From Beijerinckiaceae bacterium (lineage in GTDB: Bacteria > Pseudomonadota > Alphaproteobacteria > Rhizobiales > Beijerinckiaceae), in contig CANGRU010000035.1 of NCBI GenBank assembly GCA_947456315.1, forward strand, positions 1-9,650: 9,650 bases of DNA, written 5' to 3'. Every line of letters begins with the position of its first letter. Positions within the stretch are counted from its first letter, which is position 1. Shown in pieces: positions 1 through 6,487 of the stretch. The notes under the pieces were generated by a model, which was not told the DNA's origin, ran no database searches, and saw nothing but the letters and a program-made list of their open reading frames with translations. Position numbers and translations under genes: made by a program.

Positions 1-1
1 G

Positions 2-601
2 ACACTGATTGCGAGCCTATCGGCAGCCGCCCTGATCGTCGGGGCTGCCTTGCCGGCCCATGCCCAGACAAAATCACCCGAGACGCAGACGAGCCAGCCT
101 GCCAGCCAGCCCGCAGGGCGCCAGAAAATCCTCGATGAGCTGTTCGAGCGACTCGCCAAAGCCCAGGACAGCGATGAAGCACGCGGCCTGACAGGCGCGA
201 TCCTGCGTGTCTGGGCGCGCTCGGGCTCGGATACGGCCGACTTGCTGATGGAGCGTGTGGCCACGCTCATGCGCCAGAGAGAGATCAAACCCGCGCAAGA
301 TTTGCTCGACCGGTTGATCGATATCGAGCCGCAATGGGCAGAGGCCTGGAGCCGGCGCGCCAGCATGCGCTTTCTGGCCCATGATCACACAGGTGCGATG
401 GAAGATCTCGCCCGTGTGCTGACCCTTGAACCACGCCATTTCATGGCATTGGTGGGCGTGGGCGCCATTCTCGAGAGCGAAGACAAGAATGCGCAAGCCT
501 TGCGCGTTTTCCGCCGCGCTCTCGAAATCAACCCGCAGCTCGACGACATTCGCGAGAAAGTCGAGAAGCTGACCATCGAAGTCGACGGGCGCGAGATTTA
601 A
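2..601 (+). CDS. Exported tetratricopeptide-repeat protein, 5' end cut off by the window
   Basis: The reading frame is already open at base 2 and codes for a hydrophobic Ala/Leu-rich stretch ending in PAHAQT. This looks like the h-region and cleavage site (AHA|QT) of a Sec signal peptide, so the true start lies upstream of the window and the TTG at 50 should not be used. About 199 residues are visible. After a polar Gln/Ser/Pro linker, the C-terminal half has helix pairs with TPR spacing: AEAWSRRASMRFLAHD, ALEDL-like repeats ending LTLEP, then AQALRVFRRALEINP. This gives at least two TPR units. TPRs mediate protein-protein contact; together with export this suggests a periplasmic scaffold or assembly factor, but no specific partner can be named. 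The stop codon TAA (599-601) overlaps the stop of the convergent gene on the other strand. Confidence 0.8.
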   Translation, partial: TLIASLSAAALIVGAALPAHAQTKSPETQTSQPASQPAGRQKILDELFERLAKAQDSDEARGLTGAILRVWARSGSDTADLLMERVATLMRQREIKPAQDLLDRLIDIEPQWAEAWSRRASMRFLAHDHTGAMEDLARVLTLEPRHFMALVGVGAILESEDKNAQALRVFRRALEINPQLDDIREKVEKLTIEVDGREI

Positions 602-1626
602 TCCGCACCCACCGCCTTTTTCACCTTTGCAATAAACTCGGGCGAGGCATCGACGATGCGCTCGGCCAAACGCTGCACTTCAGCCGCATCACGATGTGTG
701 ATCGACAGATTGCGCTTTTTGGCATCCTCCAGAAACGCCGGATCAACCATCATTTTCTCGAACGCCTCACGCAACACCGCCACGCGATCCGCGGGCACAG
801 CGGGGCCGACAGCCAGTGCCCGGGCATGGGGTGTGCCGGCCGCCAGAAACTCGGCAATCTCGCGCGTCTCGCCTTGCGAGAGCTCGATCAAAGTCGGCAC
901 ATCTTTCAATTCCGGCATGCGGGTGAGCGTGAATTGAACGGGGATGGTGATCTTCTTGTCGCGCAGCCAATCGGCATTGCCGCCCGAAATATTTTCCCAG
1001 GCCACAACCCAACCCGAAATCTCGCCACGCTCCATCGCCATGTTCAATTCGCCACCCGTGGGGAACCCCGAGATGACGCGGAATTGTCCGGCGACAGAAT
1101 CCTTCAGCAAAGAGGCCCATTGATAGGACAGGTGCGAACGCCCCATCGAGCCCAGCACGACATTGCGATCCGATGTCAGCTCGGCCATGGATTTGCCGGG
1201 TGACGTGTGCCAGATCGCCAACATCTGGCTGATCTGGTCATAAGCGCCCAGCCACTGGAATTTCTTGGACTGAAAGCGCACGCCCTCATTCTGCAATTTT
1301 TCAATCAAAGGCAAAGCATGGGCAAGCAACACGCGGCTGCCATCCATCGGCGCATTGTTGAAAATGAAATTGCCCGCAATGGCGCCACCCGCGCCCGGCA
1401 TATGCTCGACAATCATATTGGGCTGGCCGGGGATATGGCGCACCAGATGGGTGGCAACAAGCCGCCCGTACAGATCATAAGACCCACCCGGTCCCGTGCC
1501 CATCACCAGCGAAATGCTTTTGCCCTTGTAGAAAGCCTCGGGTGTCTGGGCCGCGGTCTGGGCCACAGCCTGCGCCACACCAAACAGCGCGGTGAGCGCA
1601 AAGATGGAAGAAGATAAGCGTTTCAT
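598..1626 (-). CDS. Tripartite tricarboxylate transporter-type (Bug/TctC-like) periplasmic substrate-binding protein
   Basis: The 342-residue protein begins MKRLSSSIFALTALFG, a typical Sec signal peptide with likely cleavage near AQAVAQ. The mature part opens with FYKGKSISLVMG, followed by GPGGSYDLYGRLVATHL, HIPGQPNMIVEHMPGAGG and the family's general layout, matching Bug/TctC receptors (usually about 320-340 residues). These receptors bind carboxylates or other small organic anions for a TctAB permease. No tctA or tctB lies in the window, so this is an orphan receptor and its ligand cannot be told from sequence. The ATG at 1626 is chosen because GGGAG lies about 7 nt upstream and the signal peptide starts there; a longer in-frame start at 1704 would add residues with no signal character. 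The gene starts 23 bp after the GT11 gene on the same strand and may be read through from it, although the functions look unrelated. Confidence 0.88.
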   Translation of the reverse strand: MKRLSSSIFALTALFGVAQAVAQTAAQTPEAFYKGKSISLVMGTGPGGSYDLYGRLVATHLVRHIPGQPNMIVEHMPGAGGAIAGNFIFNNAPMDGSRVLLAHALPLIEKLQNEGVRFQSKKFQWLGAYDQISQMLAIWHTSPGKSMAELTSDRNVVLGSMGRSHLSYQWASLLKDSVAGQFRVISGFPTGGELNMAMERGEISGWVVAWENISGGNADWLRDKKITIPVQFTLTRMPELKDVPTLIELSQGETREIAEFLAAGTPHARALAVGPAVPADRVAVLREAFEKMMVDPAFLEDAKKRNLSITHRDAAEVQRLAERIVDASPEFIAKVKKAVGAD

Positions 1627-1649
1627 GATGGTCTCCCGAGTGACGCCCT

Positions 1650-2513
1650 CTAGCCGAGGATCGTCCATTCTTGCGGATAATAATCCGGACTTGCCCCCGC
1701 CCATGTGAGATCCTGCGTGATGCGTGGCGCAACCACCTTATGACCCGGTGATTGATTGAGCCATGCCGCCCACCAGGAAAAGGTGCTTTTAGCCAGAATG
1801 TGATGATCACATTTTGTCATTGCAAAAAAATCTTCCAGAACGCGCGTGAAGGGAGAAAACGAAACATCCTGACGCGCAGAAAAACGTTCGCGACACCAAT
1901 CCGGATCATCTGAGAAAATCAAAAACTGCGCGCCCCGAAACATCGCCATGGCAGCTTCAAGAAACTGGTCACTCGTCAAACAATCGCGTTCCGGCAAATC
2001 CAGAAAATCACCGCGCCGCACATGGACAGCCACTAGCGCTTGGTCCTTGCGACGAAGCTTTTGAAGCTCCAGATCGACTTTGGAAAGAAGGGATGGGTCA
2101 CGCGGCTGAAAGGCGGTGCGAAGATCGTCCTTGATGTGCTCAAAATATCGTTCGGATTGAAAATATCCACGCAGACAGGTTCCGTCCGGCAGATCTGAAA
2201 ATCTGCTGTCATAGGTAAAGTTCTTTTCGACATAAAAGCGGAACCACCGGGGTGGCAGCCACAAATTGCGGGACAGATTCCAACGCGCGCGCCACCGATC
2301 CTCCTCCACAGGAGTGCACATGCGATAGGAGTGAAGATCAAGATCAAGAATACGTAACGGTCGTGACGCGGGATCATCGAGATCACCTTGAACACCACGA
2401 AAACTACGCGCCTCAAGGCACACGGATGTGCCCTGCCGCTTGGCAAGCGCCAAGCCTGCAGCATATTGGAAAAGCTGATTTCCAAGACCGCCAGAAAGAT
2501 GAACGGTAATCAG
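1650..2513 (-). CDS. GT11-family glycosyltransferase, probable alpha-1,2-fucosyltransferase, with non-canonical start
   Basis: The product is about 287 residues, the normal length for bacterial GT11 enzymes that move fucose from GDP-fucose onto a galactose-containing acceptor. Visible family marks are the N-terminal block GGLGNQLFQYAAG (residues 8-20), LRGYFQSERYF near residues 114-124, the GDP-fucose-contacting block HVRRGD (164-169), LIFSDDPDWC, and the C-terminal STFSWWAAWLN. The conserved N-terminal block lies upstream of the first TTG (2453), so a start there removes a family hallmark. The frame is open back to a TAG at 2525-2523. The only plausible initiators in between are CTG (2513-2511), preceded by AGAGG at 6-nt spacing, or the next codon ATT. 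Family members usually begin Met-Ile-x-Val, which fits CTG-ATT-ACC-GTT. It is divergent from the GT61 gene across 94 bp. Acceptor and linkage are inferred from the family only. Confidence 0.85.
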   Translation of the reverse strand: MITVHLSGGLGNQLFQYAAGLALAKRQGTSVCLEARSFRGVQGDLDDPASRPLRILDLDLHSYRMCTPVEEDRWRARWNLSRNLWLPPRWFRFYVEKNFTYDSRFSDLPDGTCLRGYFQSERYFEHIKDDLRTAFQPRDPSLLSKVDLELQKLRRKDQALVAVHVRRGDFLDLPERDCLTSDQFLEAAMAMFRGAQFLIFSDDPDWCRERFSARQDVSFSPFTRVLEDFFAMTKCDHHILAKSTFSWWAAWLNQSPGHKVVAPRITQDLTWAGASPDYYPQEWTILG

Positions 2514-2607
2514 GGCGGGCCTCTAGTAATTTCGTATGGATGACGACTTCGACTGAAGGCGACCCTAAGTCACAATCGGCGCGATTGGCAACACTTGCAA
2601 CACATGG
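2514..2607. promoter_or_regulatory. Divergent intergenic region between the GT11 and GT61 genes
   Basis: These 94 bp must carry the start signals for both glycosyltransferase transcripts. It holds the AGAGG (minus strand, 2524-2520) that serves the GT11 gene and a short inverted repeat CTTC-GACT-GAAG near 2547-2558. I see no convincing -35/-10 pair for either direction, so promoters are assumed rather than shown. Confidence 0.35.
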
Positions 2608-3885
2608 GTGAAAAACCTACTAGTTGAGCTTGAAAAGACCAATGGCCCCGAAACACCAAGAGCCCTGCTCACCGGATCCGATATGGGACGACACCGCTCT
2701 CCACTGAAGCAAGCGCTGGATGTGAAATCCAGACTGTTCTTTCTGTCGCGCCTTTTGACACTCGGGCTCCCGTCTTTGCGTCGTTTCTGGAGCTTCTATC
2801 CTGACGTGGGCTTGCCGCCCCCGGATCGCATCAAGCTTCTCCACCGGAGCGTGTATCAACATCCTTGGATGTCGGCGAATTATGAAGATGCACGCACCTT
2901 TGCGCTGAAGAACAATGTGGACTCCCCGGCTACGTCGCTCTGGAGCGATGCCCACACCACCGAGCGCTATGTCGCAATCATTCGGGATGTTGTGGTGCCC
3001 GGCCATTCAGGAACACCCGTTGATCCGGTCACGGCCCGCCAAATCAGCTCGGATAAAACTGGCGCCAGCAATTGGAGCCGGGCGCGCCCTTCCATCAGCG
3101 CGCTCACACGCCGTCAGCTCTCGGCCGATCTGACGCTCGTCATTCCCAAGCTCAATCATTTCGGTCACCTGCTGACCGATTTTCTGATGCCCCTGTTTTT
3201 TGCTTTGCAGATGATTGGCTTTTCGGAAGGCACGCGACTTCATATTGTCACGAGCCGCCGCCCCAATGCGCTCATTCTGGCCTTCATTGAGGCTGTCAGA
3301 CAGGCGGGCTATGAAGTTACCCATATCGAAGGGCAATTATGGGAAGAGATTCATGTGCCGCGTCTCCTGCACGCGACAACACATACACAAAATCTCGAAT
3401 TGAAATTCGCAACGCCTGAAGCCATTCCCTTCGCACGCGATCATTTGCTCAAGGCTCTTGCACCCGTGAGCGAAACAACTGCACGCAGGATTTTCCTGCT
3501 GCGCGGCAACACCAAAACACGGCAAGTGAACGGTGAAGCCGAATTGGCCCAAAAGCTCGAGCAGCTTGGCTTTCGCACTCTGGTCGGCAAGTGGAGCAAT
3601 CTGGCAGACCAAATCACGGCCTTTCGCGATGCCGATATCATTGTTGGTGCGCATGGGGCCGGACTTGCCAATATTTTATGGTCCAAGCCCGAAGCCACGT
3701 TGATCGAATTATTTGCCAATAATGCACGCAAGACCACGGGCCTGCATTGGGCCTCGGCCGTTGGCGCAAATTACATAGGCCTTGCGGGATCGGACGAAGA
3801 ACAGATGCAATGTTTTTCGATTAACCCGGAAGAGATCTTTTCAACCATACAATCCGTCATTGCTCGGACCGAACAGGGACATTGA
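2608..3885 (+). CDS. GT61 (DUF563) family glycosyltransferase
   Basis: The product is 425 residues from a GTG start, the first usable start after the in-frame stop at 2566. An ATG at 2683 would give a 400-residue protein and cannot be excluded, because neither start has a strong Shine-Dalgarno. The C-terminal half carries the GT61 signature: NHFGHLLTDFLMP (about 182-194), where the HxxD-like part is typical; IFLLRGNTKTRQVNGEAEL (about 294-312); and GAHGAGLANILW (about 347-358) followed by an Ile-Glu-Leu strand. There is no signal peptide or membrane segment, so it should act at the cytoplasmic face. GT61 enzymes transfer sugars such as xylose, arabinose or related residues in plants and occur in bacterial capsule and LPS loci; donor and acceptor here are unknown. 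It is the first gene of a tight three-gene rightward operon, with the next ATG 5 bp after its stop. Confidence 0.85.
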   Translation: MKNLLVELEKTNGPETPRALLTGSDMGRHRSPLKQALDVKSRLFFLSRLLTLGLPSLRRFWSFYPDVGLPPPDRIKLLHRSVYQHPWMSANYEDARTFALKNNVDSPATSLWSDAHTTERYVAIIRDVVVPGHSGTPVDPVTARQISSDKTGASNWSRARPSISALTRRQLSADLTLVIPKLNHFGHLLTDFLMPLFFALQMIGFSEGTRLHIVTSRRPNALILAFIEAVRQAGYEVTHIEGQLWEEIHVPRLLHATTHTQNLELKFATPEAIPFARDHLLKALAPVSETTARRIFLLRGNTKTRQVNGEAELAQKLEQLGFRTLVGKWSNLADQITAFRDADIIVGAHGAGLANILWSKPEATLIELFANNARKTTGLHWASAVGANYIGLAGSDEEQMQCFSINPEEIFSTIQSVIARTEQGH

Positions 3886-3890
3886 AGGCC

Positions 3891-4889
3891 ATGAATAGGG
3901 ATGCTTTGGGGGACCTGCTGGCAACATCCAGCTTGCAACAGCGCAAGCCGTTTTCGTCCGCCACCCGGCTTGATTGGTATGCGCCGCCCGAAATCTCTCA
4001 AGTGCTCAGCTTCAACGAACACAAACGCGCTGTCTATACGCTCGTGCTGCCCGTCTTCAATCAGGAAAGCATCATAGCTGACTTTATCAAAAGCCATGAT
4101 CTCCATGCGAGCCTGCCCTATAATTTTATCGCTATCCTCGATTGCTGCACAGACCAGAGCGAAGCGGCACTGCAATCTGCTCTCGAAACCCTGAACAGTT
4201 CAAATCTTGTTCAGGCAGCGATGATCACAACATCCGTTCCTTTTTTTGAAACAGCCTGCGACAATATCGGCTTTCTCTGCAGCGAAACTGATTACATCAT
4301 TGAAACGCAGCCTGATCTATTTATTGCAACAAGAGGTTATGACCGCCGTCTGCTCTCCGTCCTTTCAAATGACAAGGTTTCATGTGTATCAGGACGGTGC
4401 GGACATTCTTTTGGCGAGCTGGTGAAACCGCCCAAATGGAAAAAGATTCTTGGTATCGATCCGACACCGAAAAACTCCCGCGTGGGACTGCTGGGCAGCC
4501 GCATCGAGAAAGACGGGCTGTCGGTCGATGACACACAGATGACGGCTTATTTCTGTGAAACGGTCAATCGCGGACCGATTGCTTTCCGCAGAGCTGATCT
4601 GGTCAAATCCGATTATCTCGATCAGGAAAGCTTTTATCTGGGCAACGATGATCATGACTGGAACTTGCGTCAGTGGATGTCGGCCGGCAGGCTCCCTGCT
4701 TACGTTCCGATCAAAATATCTTCGAAGCTTGAATGGGGAAGCACGCGCAAGAGCCGCGACCCTCTGAACGAGCGTGTTTTTCAAGGCTTGAAACATCGCC
4801 CCGACCATTCAACTCTTCAAAGCTTCATGCCGTCTTACAAGCCTTTTTGCAAAGTCACGCCTTTCACATTCGGAGATTTTTCTGGATGA
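3891..4889 (+). CDS. GT2-like (GT-A fold) glycosyltransferase
   Basis: The product is 332 residues from ATG 3891. The frame also allows TTG 3882, overlapping the previous stop; I prefer the ATG, with AGGGA 11 nt upstream. GT-A landmarks are recognisable but altered: VLPVFNQES (52-60) is the nucleotide-binding first strand, ILDCCTDQS (82-90) stands where GT2 enzymes have VDDxSxD, ETACDNIGF (120-128) matches the usual ARNxG position, IIETQPDLF (136-144) is where the metal-binding DxD normally lies, NRGPIAFRR precedes the acceptor region, and GNDDHDWNLRQW (251-262) matches the ED-type catalytic-base block. The DxD site is not canonical (E-T-Q-P-D), so the metal dependence may be unusual. No membrane segment is visible, so this is likely a cytoplasmic surface-glycan transferase. 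It is translationally coupled to the next gene by an ATGA overlap. Its exact donor is not inferable. Confidence 0.78.
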   Translation: MNRDALGDLLATSSLQQRKPFSSATRLDWYAPPEISQVLSFNEHKRAVYTLVLPVFNQESIIADFIKSHDLHASLPYNFIAILDCCTDQSEAALQSALETLNSSNLVQAAMITTSVPFFETACDNIGFLCSETDYIIETQPDLFIATRGYDRRLLSVLSNDKVSCVSGRCGHSFGELVKPPKWKKILGIDPTPKNSRVGLLGSRIEKDGLSVDDTQMTAYFCETVNRGPIAFRRADLVKSDYLDQESFYLGNDDHDWNLRQWMSAGRLPAYVPIKISSKLEWGSTRKSRDPLNERVFQGLKHRPDHSTLQSFMPSYKPFCKVTPFTFGDFSG

Positions 4890-5686
4890 TCCATTTTCTG
4901 ACCTTCGGGGGCGGCAGTGAGGAGATGGCGGCGGCGGCGCAACGCCTTGTAGATCAAGCCAGACACAGCGGCTTTTTCGATATCTGCACAGCCTATTCCG
5001 GAGCGGACCTGGAAAATGATCCGTCTTTCCAGACGCAGCATGGCGAGTTTCTGAAGTCCCACCCGCGCGGGTTCGGGTACTGGCTGTGGAAGCCGTATCT
5101 CATCGGCCGTTATCTCGACACGATGAAAGATGGGGACCTGCTCTTCTATTGCGACGCCGGTTGCGAAATCAATCCGCTGGCGGGTGCGCAATTCCAACAG
5201 TTTGTCGCCCATCTCGGAGCACACGGGTTTCTCTGTTTCATTCTTGAGAACCGCGCTTGTGAAACGTGGACCAAATTTGATCTGATTGATCGCTACCCGC
5301 TGTTGCGTGGCCGAAAGCAAATCGAAGCAACTGTTTTGGGGTTTGTCGCGTCCCGGTCATCCCGCGCATTGGTGGCGCAATGGACTGATCTGTGTTGCGC
5401 AGAAAATTATCGTTTTCTGGACGACAGCCCCTCTCGCCTGCCCAACCACGAAACTTTCAAAGAGCATCGCCACGATCAGTCCTGCCTGAATGCGATTGCC
5501 CATCCGACGGCCGTGCCGCTTTCCCATCACCTTCTGTATTCGAAACGGAAAATTGAAACGCCCTTCATGCCGCTCCGAAACCGGACCGGCAAAAGCCAGA
5601 CAAGCTGCTACAGATTTGGCCCGCTCGGCGTGATGATCTGGATTCGGCCGACCAAACATCCCAAATTTTGGGTTCAGTGGACCTAA
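4886..5686 (+). CDS. Putative glycosyltransferase (GT-A-like nucleotide-diphospho-sugar transferase)
   Basis: The product is 266 residues. The start at ATG 4886 overlaps the previous stop (ATGA), with GGAG 10 nt upstream. A longer in-frame opening back to 4733 lies inside the preceding gene and is rejected. The N-terminus MIHFLTFGGG is a first beta strand. GFGYWLWKPYLIGRYL (62-77) is followed by DGDLLFYCDAGCEIN (82-96), where C-D-A-G-C-E sits at the end of a strand like the metal-binding acidic motif of GT-A transferases. RHDQSCLNAIA (about 195-205) resembles the 'WxDQxxLN' helix seen in other GT-A enzymes. This combination occurs in proteins of surface polysaccharide loci, but I cannot place it in a numbered CAZy family with certainty. 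It is the last gene of the GT operon and ends 70 bp before the tRNA-Val 3' end. Reaction details are inference. Confidence 0.65.
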   Translation: MIHFLTFGGGSEEMAAAAQRLVDQARHSGFFDICTAYSGADLENDPSFQTQHGEFLKSHPRGFGYWLWKPYLIGRYLDTMKDGDLLFYCDAGCEINPLAGAQFQQFVAHLGAHGFLCFILENRACETWTKFDLIDRYPLLRGRKQIEATVLGFVASRSSRALVAQWTDLCCAENYRFLDDSPSRLPNHETFKEHRHDQSCLNAIAHPTAVPLSHHLLYSKRKIETPFMPLRNRTGKSQTSCYRFGPLGVMIWIRPTKHPKFWVQWT

Positions 5687-5713
5687 GTGAAAAAAACCCA
5701 CGCCACACCACAA

Positions 5714-5756
5714 ACAAAAAAGCCCCAGCAGCCTGTTCAGGCAACCGGGGCTTAAT
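5714..5756 (-). terminator. Intrinsic terminator downstream of tRNA-Val
   Basis: On the minus strand AAGCCCC (5753-5747) pairs with GGGGCTT (5726-5720), enclosing an inner GCCTG/CAGGC stem, and is followed by a run of T (from the A-run ending at 5721). This is a rho-independent terminator for the tRNA transcript. Read on the plus strand the same hairpin is followed only by AATT, so it would at best be a weak terminator for the glycosyltransferase operon. Confidence 0.75.
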
Positions 5757-5831
5757 TGGTGGGCGCGACAGGGATTGAACCTGTGACCCCTACCATGTCA
5801 AGGTAGTGCTCTACCGCTGAGCTACGCGCCC
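5757..5831 (-). tRNA. tRNA-Val (anticodon GAC)
   Basis: The 75-nt cloverleaf is complete on the minus strand. The acceptor stem GGGCGCG (5831-5825) pairs with CGCGCCC, the discriminator is A, and the CCA tail is encoded at 5759-5757. The D arm is GCTCAGCGGTAGAGC. The anticodon stem CTACC/GGTAG holds the loop TTGACAT with anticodon GAC, which reads GUC and GUU valine codons. The T arm is ACAGG-TTCAATC-CCTGT. It is followed directly by a U-tract terminator, which suggests an independent single-gene transcript. Confidence 0.95.
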
Positions 5832-5873
5832 GTGGCAAGGCGCCTTGAAGGCGTCTGCAAACGGAATGGGCGG

Positions 5874-5902
5874 GGTATAAAGGGCAATCGGCAGCGAAGC
5901 AA
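5874..5902 (-). promoter_or_regulatory. Candidate promoter for tRNA-Val
   Basis: On the minus strand TTGCTT (5902-5897) and TATACC (5879-5874) are separated by 17 nt, which would start transcription about 35-40 nt before the tRNA. The leader contains the 12-bp palindrome CAAGGCGCCTTG (5836-5847). The pairing fits a housekeeping sigma promoter moderately well but was picked by eye. Confidence 0.4.
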
Positions 5903-5920
5903 GCGCCCATCACCCTTTTT

Positions 5921-6298
5921 TCAGGCTGCCAAGAGGCGCTGCACCTCGTTGACAAGATCCTTCAGATGGAAGGGCTTGGAGAGGATCTTGGCTTCGCGCG
6001 GCGCTTGGTTGTCTGGGTTGAGCGCAACAGCGGCAAAACCGGTGATGAACATGACCTTGATGTCGGGGTCGAGCTCGGTGGCGCGGCGCGCCAGCTCGAT
6101 GCCATCCATCTCGGGCATCACAATATCGGTCAGCAGCAGCTCGAAGGGCTCTTCGCGCAGACGATTATAGGCCGACAGGCCATTGTCGAAGGACGCGACA
6201 TCATAACCGGCATTTTGCAGCGCCTTCACGAGGAAGCGGCGCATGTCGTTGTCGTCTTCGGCAAGAAGGATCTTGGTCGAAAGGGCGGGCAGATTCAT
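5921..6298 (-). CDS. cpdR: CpdR, single-domain response regulator (ClpXP adaptor)
   Basis: The product is 125 residues made of one receiver domain. Acidic pocket residues are D15-D16 in LLAEDDNDMRRFLVKAL, the phosphoacceptor is D58 in LLLTDIVMPEMDG, the switch Thr is T86 in MFITGFAAVALNPD, and the conserved Lys is K108 in LSKPFHLKDLVNEV. The stretch ITGFAAVALNP plus LSKPFHLKDLVNEV is diagnostic for alphaproteobacterial CpdR rather than a generic CheY. In Caulobacter and Sinorhizobium, CpdR is phosphorylated through CckA-ChpT. When unphosphorylated it helps ClpXP destroy cell-cycle proteins such as PdeA and CtrA. The protein ends in Leu-Leu-Ala-Ala, the kind of C-terminal di-alanine linked to ClpXP recognition. 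The ATG at 6298 has GAGG 5 nt upstream; the in-frame extension to 6433 has no family similarity. It is divergent from the N-formylglutamate amidohydrolase gene. Confidence 0.93.
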   Translation of the reverse strand: MNLPALSTKILLAEDDNDMRRFLVKALQNAGYDVASFDNGLSAYNRLREEPFELLLTDIVMPEMDGIELARRATELDPDIKVMFITGFAAVALNPDNQAPREAKILSKPFHLKDLVNEVQRLLAA

Positions 6299-6487
6299 GG
6301 GGGCCTCACGCAAAACTCTGTCCCCCATAAGCGCAGGCGAGAGTAAAGAAGGCGTGAAAAGAGCAGCCCCCCAAGGCAGGAAAAAGGGGCCCGACAGGCT
6401 TCTTGTAGACAGGTCTGTGCCGTCTTGGCACATTGGGCGCTACTCATCTCCATTTCCTGCCCCTTCGGGCCGGACAAGGCCCGGTCC
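6299..6487. promoter_or_regulatory. Divergent cpdR / amidohydrolase intergenic region with inverted repeats
   Basis: These 189 bp carry the start signals of both divergent genes. A perfect inverted repeat TGTGCC-GTCTT-GGCACA lies at 6416-6432 and could be an operator. A second one, CGGGCC-GGACAA-GGCCCG (6466-6483), ends 4 nt before the rightward ATG and encloses the AAGG that would act as its ribosome binding site, so it may fold over the translation start. I see no TTAA-N7-TTAA CtrA box and no clear -35/-10 pair. Confidence 0.4.

Noticed and set aside
50..52. TTG as the start of the TPR gene
   Set aside because: The frame upstream is open to the window edge and codes for a signal-peptide core, so the gene starts before the window.
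694..1203. Plus-strand open frame opposite the substrate-binding protein
   Set aside because: Antisense shadow of a well-recognised Bug-type receptor; its translation is rich in His/Arg/Gln with no domain pattern.
5757..5831. tRNA-Val as an integration site for the glycosyltransferase block
   Set aside because: I looked for a second copy of the tRNA 3' end near 1626-1650 and 2514-2607 and found none, and no integrase gene is present in the window.
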